The notes beneath the pieces are model-generated. The model saw only the letters and a program-made list of their open reading frames with translations, was not told where the DNA came from and did no database searches. A stretch of DNA of 64,000 nt from Shewanella acanthi (lineage in GTDB: Bacteria > Pseudomonadota > Gammaproteobacteria > Enterobacterales > Shewanellaceae), in NCBI RefSeq assembly GCF_019457475.1, contig NZ_CP080413.1, positions 992,001 to 1,056,000 of the forward strand, given 5' to 3'. Positions 44,960-54,483 of this stretch are shown here, in pieces. How positions within the stretch are numbered: the stretch's first letter is position 1; each line of letters begins with the position of its first letter. The translations under genes and the position numbers were made by a program.

Positions 44960-46627
44960 TTACTTGGTCATACGCTTGTATTTTAAGCGGTGTGGTTCAA
45001 CCACATCGGCGCCGTAGGTGTTCTTCAGCCACGCCGAGTATTCGGTGTAGTTACCTTCGTAGAAGTTAACTTGGCCTTCGTCGCGGTAGTCCAGAATGTG
45101 GGTCGCGATACGGTCTAAGAACCAACGGTCATGCGAAATCACCATGGCACAACCTGGGAACTCGAGAATCGCTTCCTCCAGTGCACGCAGGGTTTCAACG
45201 TCTAAGTCGTTGGTGGGTTCGTCGAGGAGCAGTACGTTACCGCCAGCTTGCAGCAGTTTAGCTAAGTGAACACGATTGCGCTCACCGCCCGATAACGTGC
45301 CAATCACTTTCTGTTGATCCGCGCCACGGAAGTTGAAGCGGCCCACATAGGCGCGGCTTGGAATTTCCATGTTGTTGATACGCATGATGTCTTGACCACC
45401 AGAGATTTCTTGCCAAATGGTGTTCTTGTCATTCATAGAGTCACGGAACTGTTCAACCGACGCTAATTGTACGGTTTCACCTAACTCGATGGTGCCGCTA
45501 TCGGGCTGCTCGCTGCCTGACAGCATGCGGAACAGGGTCGATTTACCCGCGCCGTTAGCACCGATAATACCGACGATAGCGCCCTTAGGAATGGAGAACG
45601 ACAGGTTGTCGATCAGCACGCGGTCACCGTAGGACTTAGTCAGGTTAGTGACTTCGATAACTTTGTCACCTAAACGCGGTCCTGGTGGAATGAACAGCTC
45701 ATTGGTTTCGTTGCGTTTTTGGTAATCAGAGGTGTTAAGCTCTTCAAAGCGCGCCATACGGGCTTTGCCCTTAGACTGACGGCCTTTCGCGCCTTGGCGA
45801 ACCCATTCTAATTCCTTAGCGATGGTCTTTTGACGGGCGCTTTCAGCGGCAGATTCCTGCTTTAAGCGGGCATCTTTTTGCTCAAGCCATGAAGAGTAGT
45901 TACCTTCCCATGGGATACCTTCACCACGGTCAAGTTCTAAAATCCAGCCAGCAGCATTATCGAGGAAGTAACGGTCGTGGGTAATCGCCACTACTGTGCC
46001 CGAGTATTCCTGCAGGAAGTGCTCAAGCCACGCGACTGATTCGGCGTCCAAGTGGTTGGTGGGTTCGTCGAGCAGCAGCATTTCTGGCTTTTCGAGCAGT
46101 AGACGACAAATTGCCACACGGCGGCGTTCACCACCCGATAGCACTTCAATTTTTTCATCCCAATCTGGCAGACGCAGTGCGTTAGCGGCGCGCTCTAGAA
46201 TGTTGTCTAGGTTGTGGGCGTCTTGGGCTTGGATGATGGCTTCGAGTTCACCTTGCTCTTTGGCAAGCGCGTCGAAGTCGGCATCGGGATCGGCGTAGGC
46301 TGCGTAAACTTCATCTAAACGTTTGAGGGCATTTTTCGCCTCCGAAACCGCTTCTTCAATCGCTTCGCGAACGGTTTGCGTTGGGTCAAGCTTAGGTTCC
46401 TGTGGCAGGTAACCAATCTTGAGCCCCGGCATTGGGCGCGCTTCACCTTCAATTTCGGTATCGAGACCTGCCATGATACGCAGTAGGGTGGATTTACCTG
46501 AACCGTTTAGACCTAATACACCGATCTTAGCGCCGGGGAAAAAGCTTAAGGAAATGTCTTTAAGGATCTGCTTCTTAGGTGGAACAACCTTGCCCACCCG
46601 CAGCATGCTATACACAAACTGAGCCAT
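44960..46627 (-). CDS. ettA: energy-dependent translational throttle protein EttA
   Basis: An ABC-F ATPase of 555 aa that binds the ribosomal E site and gates entry into the elongation cycle according to ATP/ADP. Two nucleotide-binding domains are present: Walker A GLNGSGKST (near residue 42) and GANGAGKST (near 360), signatures LSGGERRRVA and LSGGERNRVH, and Walker B LLLDEPTNHLD and LLLDEPTNDLD. The linker and arm segments match EttA length. It is divergent from glyA. Confidence 0.95.
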   Translation of the reverse strand: MAQFVYSMLRVGKVVPPKKQILKDISLSFFPGAKIGVLGLNGSGKSTLLRIMAGLDTEIEGEARPMPGLKIGYLPQEPKLDPTQTVREAIEEAVSEAKNALKRLDEVYAAYADPDADFDALAKEQGELEAIIQAQDAHNLDNILERAANALRLPDWDEKIEVLSGGERRRVAICRLLLEKPEMLLLDEPTNHLDAESVAWLEHFLQEYSGTVVAITHDRYFLDNAAGWILELDRGEGIPWEGNYSSWLEQKDARLKQESAAESARQKTIAKELEWVRQGAKGRQSKGKARMARFEELNTSDYQKRNETNELFIPPGPRLGDKVIEVTNLTKSYGDRVLIDNLSFSIPKGAIVGIIGANGAGKSTLFRMLSGSEQPDSGTIELGETVQLASVEQFRDSMNDKNTIWQEISGGQDIMRINNMEIPSRAYVGRFNFRGADQQKVIGTLSGGERNRVHLAKLLQAGGNVLLLDEPTNDLDVETLRALEEAILEFPGCAMVISHDRWFLDRIATHILDYRDEGQVNFYEGNYTEYSAWLKNTYGADVVEPHRLKYKRMTK

Positions 46628-46663
46628 TTTTTCTGTATCTATAAGTGACTAATGATGCGGCTA

Positions 46664-46775
46664 ATTCTACTCGATAATCCGGCGAACTCAAATCGACAAT
46701 GAGTCGCTTTCAAGGCAATTGCGCAGGATTTTCATCTTCTAAACACTGTGATTGTGACCTCGTTACGAGTAGAAT
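46664..46775. promoter_or_regulatory. mirrored divergent promoters of ettA and glyA
   Basis: ATTCTACTCG (46664-46673) and CGAGTAGAAT (46766-46775) are perfect inverted copies. Each supplies TAGAAT, a good -10 hexamer, for one of the divergent genes. A TTGAGT sits about 16 bases upstream on the ettA side and CTGTGA about 18 bases upstream on the glyA side. Confidence 0.55.
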
Positions 46776-46818
46776 ACCGCGCAACCCTACCTATAAGAAT
46801 TGGCAGCTGGAGTTAGCA

Positions 46819-48072
46819 ATGCTGAAAAAAGATATGAATATCGCAGATTATGATCCGGAACTGTTTAACGCAATCCAGAACGAAACCCTGCGTCAAGAAG
46901 AGCATATTGAACTGATTGCTTCTGAAAACTACACCAGTCCTCGCGTGATGCAGGCGCAAGGTTCACAGTTAACCAACAAGTACGCCGAAGGTTACCCTGG
47001 CAAGCGTTACTACGGTGGTTGTGAGTATGTTGACGTCGTTGAAACCTTAGCAATTGAGCGTGCAAAGCAACTGTTTGGCGCAACCTATGCAAACGTTCAA
47101 CCTCACTCAGGTTCTCAAGCAAACAGTGCCGTTTACATGGCATTGCTAAAACCAGGTGATACCGTTTTAGGCATGAACTTAGCCCACGGTGGCCACTTAA
47201 CTCACGGTTCACCGGTAAACTTCTCTGGCAAACTGTACAACATCATTCCTTACGGTATCGATGAGTCTGGCAAAATTGACTACGACGAGATGGAGCGTCT
47301 GGCCGTAGAGCACAAGCCAAAAATGATGATCGGTGGTTTCTCTGCCTACTCAGGTATCGTTGACTGGGCAAGAATGCGTGAAATTGCAGACAAAATCGGT
47401 GCTTACCTGTTTGTTGACATGGCCCACGTTGCCGGTCTCATTGCAGCTGGCGTTTATCCAAACCCAGTGCCACACGCACACGTTGTCACGTCTACGACTC
47501 ACAAGACCTTAGCGGGTCCCCGTGGCGGTATCATTCTGTCTGCGGCTGATGATGAAGAGCTTTACAAGAAGCTCAACTCAGCGGTATTCCCTGGCGGTCA
47601 AGGCGGTCCTTTGATGCACGTTATCGCGGGTAAAGCGGTTGCTTTCAAAGAAGCACTCGAGCCAGAGTTTAAAGCCTATCAACAACAAGTGGTTAAGAAT
47701 GCTAAAGCCATGGTTGAAGTGTTTTTAGAGCGCGGTTACAAAATCGTTTCTGGCGGTACTGACAACCACTTAATGCTGGTTGACCTAATCGGTCGTGAAC
47801 TGACGGGTAAAGAAGCCGATGCAGCTTTAGGTAGCGCAAACATCACAGTTAACAAAAACTCTGTACCAAACGATCCACGTTCACCATTTGTGACATCAGG
47901 TGTTCGTATCGGTACGCCGGCTATCACTCGCCGTGGCTTTAAAGAAGCTGAAGCAAAAGAGTTAACTGGCTGGATCTGTGACATCCTTGACGATGCCCAC
48001 AACCTAGACGTTATCGAGCGCGTAAAAGGCCAAGTATTGGCACTGTGCGCCCGTTTCCCAGTTTACGGTTAA
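46819..48072 (+). CDS. glyA: serine hydroxymethyltransferase
   Basis: A PLP enzyme of 417 aa interconverting serine and glycine and loading tetrahydrofolate with one-carbon units. The PLP lysine is in [15 protein letters not shown], and [13 protein letters not shown] and [13 protein letters not shown] are also characteristic. The open frame extends 40 codons further upstream, but ATG at 46819 is right: it gives the standard [12 protein letters not shown] start with GGAG 6-10 bases upstream, and the upstream codons run through the promoter. Confidence 0.97.
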   Translation: MLKKDMNIADYDPELFNAIQNETLRQEEHIELIASENYTSPRVMQAQGSQLTNKYAEGYPGKRYYGGCEYVDVVETLAIERAKQLFGATYANVQPHSGSQANSAVYMALLKPGDTVLGMNLAHGGHLTHGSPVNFSGKLYNIIPYGIDESGKIDYDEMERLAVEHKPKMMIGGFSAYSGIVDWARMREIADKIGAYLFVDMAHVAGLIAAGVYPNPVPHAHVVTSTTHKTLAGPRGGIILSAADDEELYKKLNSAVFPGGQGGPLMHVIAGKAVAFKEALEPEFKAYQQQVVKNAKAMVEVFLERGYKIVSGGTDNHLMLVDLIGRELTGKEADAALGSANITVNKNSVPNDPRSPFVTSGVRIGTPAITRRGFKEAEAKELTGWICDILDDAHNLDVIERVKGQVLALCARFPVYG

Positions 48073-48167
48073 TCCGTAAAGCTATCCTTTACAGGGCTAA
48101 TAGCAATAACTGCTGAGGTGGTTAATGCGAGGTAGTTAACCTCAGCCCATAAATAGGATAAAATCCC

Positions 48168-48193
48168 ATGGCCGCAAATTGCGGCCATTTTTA
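48168..48193 (+). terminator. intrinsic terminator after glyA
   Basis: ATGGCCGCA/TGCGGCCAT is a 9-bp stem with loop AAT followed by TTTTTATT, about 100 bases past the glyA stop. It separates glyA from the nrdR-rib block. Confidence 0.85.
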
Positions 48194-48284
48194 TTGCTTA
48201 AATTCAAGGCTTAAATCGAACTTTCAAGTCTTGGATGTAGCGTAAAGCCCAAGGGGTTAAACCCATCCACAGGCAGGAGGCTCA

Positions 48285-48734
48285 ATGCATTGTCCATTTT
48301 GCAGCGCGACAGACACTAAAGTTATCGATTCCCGATTAGTGGCGGAAGGCCATCAAGTACGTCGCCGCCGGGAGTGCACCGAATGCCACGAACGATTCAC
48401 CACCTTCGAAGGTGCCGAATTAGTCATGCCACGCGTAATTAAGCGTGACGGAACTCGTCAGCCATTCGATGAAGAAAAGCTGCAGGCGGGAATGTTGCGT
48501 GCGGTTGAAAAGCGCCCAGTGTCTATGGATGAAATCGATCAGGCCTTAAGCAAAATTAAATCTATGCTGCGCGCGACTGGCGAGCGTGAGGTCCCATCTG
48601 AGATGATTGGTAACCTGATGATGGAGCAGCTGATGAACTTAGACAAAGTGGCCTATATTCGTTTTGCCTCCGTTTATCGCGCCTTTGAAGATGTGTCAGA
48701 ATTTGGCGAGGCGATTGCTAAACTTCAAAAGTAA
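48285..48734 (+). CDS. nrdR: transcriptional repressor NrdR
   Basis: A 149-aa repressor of ribonucleotide reductase genes. The N-terminal zinc ribbon has cysteines in HCPFC (3, 6) and CTEC (31, 34); the ATP-cone domain follows ([20 protein letters not shown], given as [12 protein letters not shown] and EEKLQAGM). AGGAGG lies 5 bases before the ATG. It is the first gene of the nrdR-ribD-rib-nusB series typical of gammaproteobacteria. Confidence 0.97.
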   Translation: MHCPFCSATDTKVIDSRLVAEGHQVRRRRECTECHERFTTFEGAELVMPRVIKRDGTRQPFDEEKLQAGMLRAVEKRPVSMDEIDQALSKIKSMLRATGEREVPSEMIGNLMMEQLMNLDKVAYIRFASVYRAFEDVSEFGEAIAKLQK

Positions 48735-48832
48735 GCTGCACATTCATCTACTCGAATGAGCAGATGAAAAAGCCGCAGGGGGTGATATCCAACCTCACCC
48801 TAAGCAATCGATGACGTAAAAATAGGGTTAAC

Positions 48833-49978
48833 ATGAATTGGTCAGTACTCGATAACCAGATGATGAGCCGAGCTATCCGATTGGCTCGAAGAGGGTTTTA
48901 TACCACTCGTCCCAACCCTAGCGTTGGCTGCGTTATCGTGAAAGATAATCAAATTATCGGCGAAGGTTACCACCAAAGGGCGGGTGAACCCCATGCCGAG
49001 GTGCATGCCCTGCGCATGGCAGGTGAAAATGCCTGCGGCGCGACCGCCTATGTCACCTTAGAGCCCTGCAGTCATTATGGCAGAACGCCGCCCTGCGCCT
49101 TAGCGCTGATTAATAATGGCATTAAGCGGGTCGTGGTTGCCGTTGAAGACCCCAATCCTCAAGTGGGTGGTCGCGGTATTCAAATGCTGCGTGACGCAGG
49201 GATTGAAGTCGATGTAGGTCTGCACCGCGATGAGGCCTATGCCCTTAATTTAGGTTTTATGCAGCGGATGGAAATTGGCCTGCCTTGGGTAACGGTAAAA
49301 CTTGCCGCGAGTCTCGATGGCAAAACTGCCTTATCCAACGGTGTCTCTAAGTGGATTACCGGCAGTGATGCGCGCCGTGATGTGCAACGTTTACGATTAC
49401 GCTCCTGCGCCTTGATTACCGGCATTGAAACTATTCTTGCCGATGACCCTGCTTTAAACGTGCGTTATCAGGAACTGGGTAGCGTTAAAGACTCGCTTAA
49501 TGAAGAGCTACTGCTACAGCCACTACGAGTCATATTAGATAGCCGTTGCCGTATGCCGAGTTCGGCCGCATTATTTGCGATTACATCGCCCATTCTTTTA
49601 GTCTCAACCTTAGCCTATAGCGAAGAATTTAAAGCCCTATTACCCGAGCATGTGACTTGCCTCCAATTAAGCGCAGTCGATGGGCGCGTATCAATCCCCG
49701 AGCTGTTAGCCTATTTAGGTCAAAGCTGTAATCAGGTACTGGTGGAAGCGGGTGCAACCCTTGCGGGCGCGTTTTTAGCCGAAGGGTTAGTCAATGAGCT
49801 GGTGCTTTATCAGGCGATGAAAATCCTTGGCGCTAAAGGGCGCAATTTACTTGAATTGCCGGATTATCAAATGATGTCAGACATCCCCGATCTTACGCCG
49901 ACCGATGTACGTAAATTGGGCAAGGATACCCGTATCACCTTGAGCGTTAAGCCCAAACTATTTGCAACAACTAAGTGA
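48833..49978 (+). CDS. ribD: bifunctional pyrimidine deaminase/reductase RibD
   Basis: Performs the deamination and the following ribose reduction in riboflavin synthesis, 381 aa. The N-terminal deaminase domain has the zinc site HAEVHAL (H, with E catalytic) and PCSHYGRTPPC; the reductase domain begins near residue 150 with VTVKLAASLDGKTAL and WITG. The riboflavin synthase gene starts 8 bases after the stop codon. Confidence 0.96.
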   Translation: MNWSVLDNQMMSRAIRLARRGFYTTRPNPSVGCVIVKDNQIIGEGYHQRAGEPHAEVHALRMAGENACGATAYVTLEPCSHYGRTPPCALALINNGIKRVVVAVEDPNPQVGGRGIQMLRDAGIEVDVGLHRDEAYALNLGFMQRMEIGLPWVTVKLAASLDGKTALSNGVSKWITGSDARRDVQRLRLRSCALITGIETILADDPALNVRYQELGSVKDSLNEELLLQPLRVILDSRCRMPSSAALFAITSPILLVSTLAYSEEFKALLPEHVTCLQLSAVDGRVSIPELLAYLGQSCNQVLVEAGATLAGAFLAEGLVNELVLYQAMKILGAKGRNLLELPDYQMMSDIPDLTPTDVRKLGKDTRITLSVKPKLFATTK

Positions 49979-49985
49979 GTTAATC

Positions 49986-50642
49986 ATGTTTACTGGGATT
50001 ATTGAGGCCGTTGGCACACTGCGAAAATTAGAGCGTAAGGGCGATGATATTCGTCTTACGGTCGCCAGTGGCAAACTGGATTTAACTGACGTGCGCTTAG
50101 GCGACAGTATTGCGACCAATGGCGTGTGTTTGACCGTAGTACAACAACTTGCAGATGGTTATGTTGCCGATGTGTCAGCTGAAACCGTGAGCCTCACCGG
50201 ATTTGCAAACTATCAGGTTGGCACTAAGGTTAATCTTGAAAAGGCCGTGACTCCAACGACCCGTTTAGGTGGGCATATGGTGAGTGGGCACGTCGATGGG
50301 ATTGCGACCGTTGAGCAACGTCATCACCGCGGACAAGCCATTGAATTTTGGCTGGCGGCACCCGCTGAGCTTGCCCGTTATATTGCCCATAAAGGCTCGA
50401 TCACTATCGATGGCGTGAGCCTAACCGTTAACGAAGTTGACGGGGCACGATTTAGATTGACTATTGTTCCCCATACCGCAGGGGAAACCACGCTTATCGA
50501 TTTAAAAGCAGGTGATAAGGTGAATATTGAAGTGGACTTAATTGCCCGTTATCTCGAGCGTTTAATGAATTTTGAAAATAAACCAGCAAAAGGCAGTGGC
50601 GTGACTATGGAAATGCTCGCCCGCGCGGGGTTTGTGCGTTAA
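49986..50642 (+). CDS. ribC: riboflavin synthase alpha chain
   Basis: Dismutates two 6,7-dimethyl-8-ribityllumazine molecules to riboflavin, 218 aa. It has two lumazine-binding repeats: MFTGIIEAVG with NGVCLTV in the first and GHMVSGHVDG with DGVSLTVNEV in the second. ATG at 49986 gives the conserved N-terminus; the frame opens earlier inside ribD, which would misplace the start. Symbol usage differs between species (ribE or ribC). Confidence 0.95.
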   Translation: MFTGIIEAVGTLRKLERKGDDIRLTVASGKLDLTDVRLGDSIATNGVCLTVVQQLADGYVADVSAETVSLTGFANYQVGTKVNLEKAVTPTTRLGGHMVSGHVDGIATVEQRHHRGQAIEFWLAAPAELARYIAHKGSITIDGVSLTVNEVDGARFRLTIVPHTAGETTLIDLKAGDKVNIEVDLIARYLERLMNFENKPAKGSGVTMEMLARAGFVR

Positions 50643-50701
50643 CGCCGAACTCATAATTAATATAATAATTTCAATTACAAGCAAAAAATTAAGGTCATAT
50701 T

Positions 50702-51805
50702 ATGGCGCTTCACAGCATAGAAGAGATCATCGAAGACATTCGTCAGGGCAAAATGGTTATTTTGATGGATGACGAAGACCGGGAAAACGAAGGCGATCTG
50801 ATCATGGCGGCCGAGTTAGTGACGCCTGAGGCGATCAACTTTATGGCAAAATTTGGCCGTGGCCTGATTTGCCAAACCATGACAAAAGCCCGTTGTCAGC
50901 AGTTAAATCTACCGTTGATGGTCACCAACAACAATGCCCAGTTCTCCACTAACTTCACCGTTTCGATTGAAGCGGCCGAGGGTGTTACTACCGGTATTTC
51001 TGCCCATGATCGTGCTGTGACCGTAAAAGCGGCGGTGGCCAAGGATGCTAAGGCGTCAGATTTAGTTCAACCAGGGCATATATTCCCCTTGATGGCACAG
51101 GATGGCGGGGTGTTAATTCGTGCCGGTCACACTGAAGCGGGTTGTGATTTAGCCCGTTTAGCGGGTCTTGAGCCATCGGGCGTTATTGTTGAGATCCTCA
51201 ACGAAGACGGTACTATGGCGCGCCGCCCAGATTTAGAAGTGTTCTCTGAACTGCACGGCATCAAGATCGGCACGATTGCGGCCTTGATAGAATACCGTAA
51301 TACCAAAGAAACCACGGTTGTGCGTGAAGCTAAATGTAAATTGCCAACTCGTTTCGGTGAGTTCGATATGGTGACCTTTAGGGACACTATCGATAATCAG
51401 CTGCACTTTGCGTTAGTAAAAGGTGAGGTAAAACCCGATTGTTTAGTGCGCGTTCACTTGCAAAATACCTTTAATGATTTACTGCATTCAGAGCGCGATC
51501 AGCAGCGCAGTTGGCCGTTAGAGAAAGCCATGGAGCGTATCGCAAATGAAGGCGGCGTGTTGGTGCTGCTTGGGAATCAGGAGAATACCTGTGAAATGCT
51601 CTCGAAGGTTAAAGCCTTTGAGGCTGAGGATCAAGGTCAAGCCACTGCCCCTGCAAAATGGCAGGGTACCTCTCGCCGCGTGGGTGTGGGCTCACAAATT
51701 CTATCAAGCCTTGGCGTGACTAAAATGCGCCTATTAAGCTCACCTAAGCGTTATCATTCGCTGTCGGGCTTTGGTTTGGAAGTCACTGAATACGTTGCCG
51801 AATAG
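50702..51805 (+). CDS. ribBX: RibBX: DHBP synthase with degenerate GTP cyclohydrolase II domain
   Basis: The N-terminal half (1-200) is 3,4-dihydroxy-2-butanone-4-phosphate synthase, with [15 protein letters not shown] near residue 20 and the [14 protein letters not shown] block. The C-terminal half resembles GTP cyclohydrolase II but lacks the zinc-binding cysteines: the usual RVHSEC...CDC region reads [14 protein letters not shown]. This RibB plus inactive RibA-like fusion is the RibBX variant described in Proteobacteria including Shewanella. The GTP cyclohydrolase step must then be supplied elsewhere. It is in the same direction as ribC and ribH. Confidence 0.9.
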   Translation: MALHSIEEIIEDIRQGKMVILMDDEDRENEGDLIMAAELVTPEAINFMAKFGRGLICQTMTKARCQQLNLPLMVTNNNAQFSTNFTVSIEAAEGVTTGISAHDRAVTVKAAVAKDAKASDLVQPGHIFPLMAQDGGVLIRAGHTEAGCDLARLAGLEPSGVIVEILNEDGTMARRPDLEVFSELHGIKIGTIAALIEYRNTKETTVVREAKCKLPTRFGEFDMVTFRDTIDNQLHFALVKGEVKPDCLVRVHLQNTFNDLLHSERDQQRSWPLEKAMERIANEGGVLVLLGNQENTCEMLSKVKAFEAEDQGQATAPAKWQGTSRRVGVGSQILSSLGVTKMRLLSSPKRYHSLSGFGLEVTEYVAE

Positions 51806-51949
51806 TCGATTTGGCTTGTTTGGTTTGATAAGCTTTTGGGTAAAATTTTCCATTTCTATAATTTGCATAGGGCTGTGAGCAATTGACTGTGGTATCATGT
51901 CGCCACTTTTCGCCCAGAGCCGGGTGCTTTAGCTTAATTAGGTAAGAAA

Positions 51950-52426
51950 ATGAACGTAGTTCAAGGTAATATCGAAGCGAAGAATGCCAAAGTTGCGATT
52001 GTTATTTCGCGTTTTAACAGCTTTTTGGTTGAAAGCCTACTTGAAGGCGCAATCGATACGCTAAAACGCTTTGGCCAAGTCAGTGATGACAACATTACTG
52101 TCGTCCGTGTTCCTGGTGCGGTTGAGTTACCGCTTGCTGCACGCCGTGTGGCTGCCAGCGGTAAATTTGACGGTATTATCGCATTAGGTGCGGTGATCCG
52201 TGGTGGTACCCCTCATTTTGATTTTGTTGCCGGCGAATGTAATAAAGGCTTAGCTCAAATCGCGTTAGAATTTGACTTGCCAGTTGCCTTCGGTGTGTTG
52301 ACGACTGATACCATTGAACAAGCTATTGAACGTTCTGGTACTAAAGCGGGTAACAAAGGTGGTGAAGCCGCTTTAAGTCTGCTTGAAATGGTCAACGTAC
52401 TGCAACAGCTTGAACAACAGTTGTAA
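51950..52426 (+). CDS. ribH: 6,7-dimethyl-8-ribityllumazine synthase
   Basis: Condenses the pyrimidine and butanone phosphate intermediates into lumazine, 158 aa, usually as an icosahedral shell. Motifs include [44 protein letters not shown] (given as ALGAVIRG and GTPHFDFVA) and [11 protein letters not shown]. nusB starts 14 bases later. A 144-base gap separates it from ribBX. Confidence 0.97.
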   Translation: MNVVQGNIEAKNAKVAIVISRFNSFLVESLLEGAIDTLKRFGQVSDDNITVVRVPGAVELPLAARRVAASGKFDGIIALGAVIRGGTPHFDFVAGECNKGLAQIALEFDLPVAFGVLTTDTIEQAIERSGTKAGNKGGEAALSLLEMVNVLQQLEQQL

Positions 52427-52440
52427 TAGTAGGAAAAATA

Positions 52441-52845
52441 ATGAAGCCTTCTGAGCGCCGCAAGGCCCGCCGTTTAGCCGTGCAAGCCATTTATTCATGG
52501 CAACTAAGCGGGAATAATATTGCCGATGTCGAGCATGAGTTTTTAACTGAACAGAGTCTCGACGGTGTCGATGTAGCTTACTTCCGTGAGCTATTTGCAG
52601 GCGTTGCAACTAAGACAAATCAACTGGATGAACTGTTTATCCCTCACTTAGATCGCCCAATCGATGAAGTGTCTCCTGTGGAAAAAGCCATTGTGCGCCT
52701 TGCCGCCTATGAGCTGACTTTCCGCAAGGATGTGCCTTTCAAAGTTGCCATCAACGAGGCAATCGAATTGGCTAAGGCTTTCGGAGCGGATGAAAGTCAC
52801 AAGTTTGTTAATGGATTACTCGACAAACTGGTTGCACGTAAGTAA
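52441..52845 (+). CDS. nusB: transcription antitermination factor NusB
   Basis: A 134-aa all-helical RNA-binding protein that with NusE (S10) assembles the rRNA antitermination complex on boxA. It starts [20 protein letters not shown], read [11 protein letters not shown] and LAVQAIYSW, and ends with [19 protein letters not shown] ([19 protein letters not shown]), both family features. It is translated directly after ribH and ends at a strong terminator. Confidence 0.97.
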   Translation: MKPSERRKARRLAVQAIYSWQLSGNNIADVEHEFLTEQSLDGVDVAYFRELFAGVATKTNQLDELFIPHLDRPIDEVSPVEKAIVRLAAYELTFRKDVPFKVAINEAIELAKAFGADESHKFVNGLLDKLVARK

Positions 52846-52853
52846 TAAAGGAC

Positions 52854-52879
52854 AAACGGTATCTTCGGATACCGTTTTT
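52854..52879 (+). terminator. UUCG-loop intrinsic terminator after nusB
   Basis: A 10-bp stem AAACGGTATC/GATACCGTTT closed by a TTCG tetraloop and a T-run ends the rib-nusB unit. Confidence 0.92.
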
Positions 52880-52924
52880 CATTGATAACAAAGGTGGCCG
52901 ATTAACCTCGAGCCAAACTGTACA

Positions 52925-53881
52925 GTGAAAGAATTCCAACTGATTGAAAGTTTTTTTAGCCACCGCGGCCCGTCTCGCCGTGATGTTAAGCTGAGCATAG
53001 GTGACGATTGCGCACTCGTTCAGCCCGCCGAGAACAAATCGATAGCGATTTCATGCGATACCTTAGTCGAAAATGTTCACTTTTTCCCCGATATTCCGCC
53101 ACAAGCCTTAGGTTATAAAGCCTTAGCCGTTAATCTGTCGGACCTCGCCTCAATGGGCGCAGAGCCTGCTTGGATGACACTTGCGCTGACTCTGCCAGAG
53201 GTGAATGAAGAATGGCTTAGCGGTTTTAGCGAAGGCCTATTTGAGGCGGCGGAATATTACGGCATTGCACTCATTGGTGGTGATACGACCCGTGGCCCAA
53301 GGTCAATTAGCATTACTGTCCATGGGCAGGTGCCGCAGGGCAAAGCTTTGACTCGACATGGTGCTAAAGCCGGTGATTGGATTTATGTCACTGGCACACT
53401 GGGTGACTCGGCCCTTGGGCTCGATTTGATCCGTGGCACCCAGCATGCCCGAGCTGAGCATAAAGAATACCTTATCAATCGTCATTACCGTCCAACACCC
53501 AGAGTGTTAGCGGGTCAGTCACTGCGCTCGTTAGCATCCAGTGCTATCGATTTATCCGACGGCTTTATCTCTGATATTGGTCATATTCTTAAAGCTTCTG
53601 GTGTCGGCGCTGTGGTTGAAGTGGCGAATATTCCGCTTTCTCAAGCTATGAAAGATACCCTTAGCGAAGAGCATGCGCTAGGTTATGCATTAACCGGTGG
53701 TGAAGACTATGAGCTGCTGTTTACCGTTCCTGAAGCACAAAAAGGCGCCTTAGAGACGGCCTTAAGCCATTCGGGGACTAAATTTGTTCGTGTGGGGCAA
53801 ATGTGTGCCGGTAATCAACTTAGGCTGCTGTTAAACGGTGAGCCATTTACGCCGCCATACCATGGTTTTGAACACTTTTAA
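52925..53881 (+). CDS. thiL: thiamine-monophosphate kinase
   Basis: Phosphorylates thiamine monophosphate to the active pyrophosphate, 318 aa. A GTG start at 52925 gives MKEFQLIESFF. Family motifs: SIGDDCALV near residue 25, NLSDLASMGAEPAW, GGDTTRGP and DLSDGFISD. It is preceded by the nusB terminator but in the same direction, and followed 16 bases later by pgpA. Confidence 0.95.
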   Translation: MKEFQLIESFFSHRGPSRRDVKLSIGDDCALVQPAENKSIAISCDTLVENVHFFPDIPPQALGYKALAVNLSDLASMGAEPAWMTLALTLPEVNEEWLSGFSEGLFEAAEYYGIALIGGDTTRGPRSISITVHGQVPQGKALTRHGAKAGDWIYVTGTLGDSALGLDLIRGTQHARAEHKEYLINRHYRPTPRVLAGQSLRSLASSAIDLSDGFISDIGHILKASGVGAVVEVANIPLSQAMKDTLSEEHALGYALTGGEDYELLFTVPEAQKGALETALSHSGTKFVRVGQMCAGNQLRLLLNGEPFTPPYHGFEHF

Positions 53882-53897
53882 TGAAGTTATAATTTAA

Positions 53898-54392
53898 ATG
53901 AAGTTATTGTCTCAAGACCCTGCACTTAAGCGTTTATCCCTGAAGAATCCGGCCCATTTTCTGGCTCTGGGCTTTGGAAGCGGGTTAGCGGCTAAAGCCC
54001 CTGGTACCTTCGGCACGCTTGCGGCCATTCCTTTATATCTGTTGTTAGCGCCGCTGCCGTTAACTTGGTATCTGCTATTGACTGCGGTCAGCATTTTTGC
54101 GGGCATTTATATCTGCGATAAAGCGGCAAAGGATATGGGAGTGCATGACCACGGTGCAATCGTTTGGGATGAGGTGGCCGGTCTACTGATCACTATGATT
54201 GCTGCGCCTAAGGGAGTGATTTGGTTAGTTGTCGGCTTTGCACTGTTTCGGCTATTTGACATCATCAAGCCATGGCCTATTCGCTGGCTCGATGCCAAGG
54301 TTGAAGGGGGCTTTGGCATCATGATTGATGATGTGCTTGCCGGGATATTTGCTTTCATTTGTGTGCAATTACTGGTTCACTATTTCAGCTAA
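53898..54392 (+). CDS. pgpA: phosphatidylglycerophosphatase A
   Basis: Inner-membrane phosphatase that converts phosphatidylglycerophosphate to phosphatidylglycerol, 164 aa with four hydrophobic segments. Motifs include FGSGLAAKAPGTFGTLAAIPL (FGSGLAAKAPGT, FGTLAAIPL), HDHGAIVWDEVAGLLI and FRLFDIIKPWPIRWLD. It is probably co-transcribed with thiL. Confidence 0.96.
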   Translation: MKLLSQDPALKRLSLKNPAHFLALGFGSGLAAKAPGTFGTLAAIPLYLLLAPLPLTWYLLLTAVSIFAGIYICDKAAKDMGVHDHGAIVWDEVAGLLITMIAAPKGVIWLVVGFALFRLFDIIKPWPIRWLDAKVEGGFGIMIDDVLAGIFAFICVQLLVHYFS

Positions 54393-54424
54393 ATAGCCAG
54401 TCGTCCTAACTATCACACACCAAT

Positions 54425-54455
54425 AAAGCCTTTATGGGAGACATAAAGGCTTTTT
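54425..54455 (+). terminator. intrinsic terminator after pgpA
   Basis: A 12-bp stem (54425-54436 with 54442-54453), 5-base loop and T-run sits 33 bases past the pgpA stop codon. Confidence 0.88.
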
Positions 54456-54483
54456 ACTTCTTTGTGGCGTTGGTATGGGGTGA

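Noticed and set aside
46699..46818. 40-codon N-terminal extension of glyA
   Set aside because: The extension runs through the likely promoter, has no family similarity, and a good ribosome binding site precedes ATG at 46819.
50643..50701. FMN riboswitch before ribBX
   Set aside because: Only 59 bases lie between the genes and none of the RFN conserved blocks are visible.
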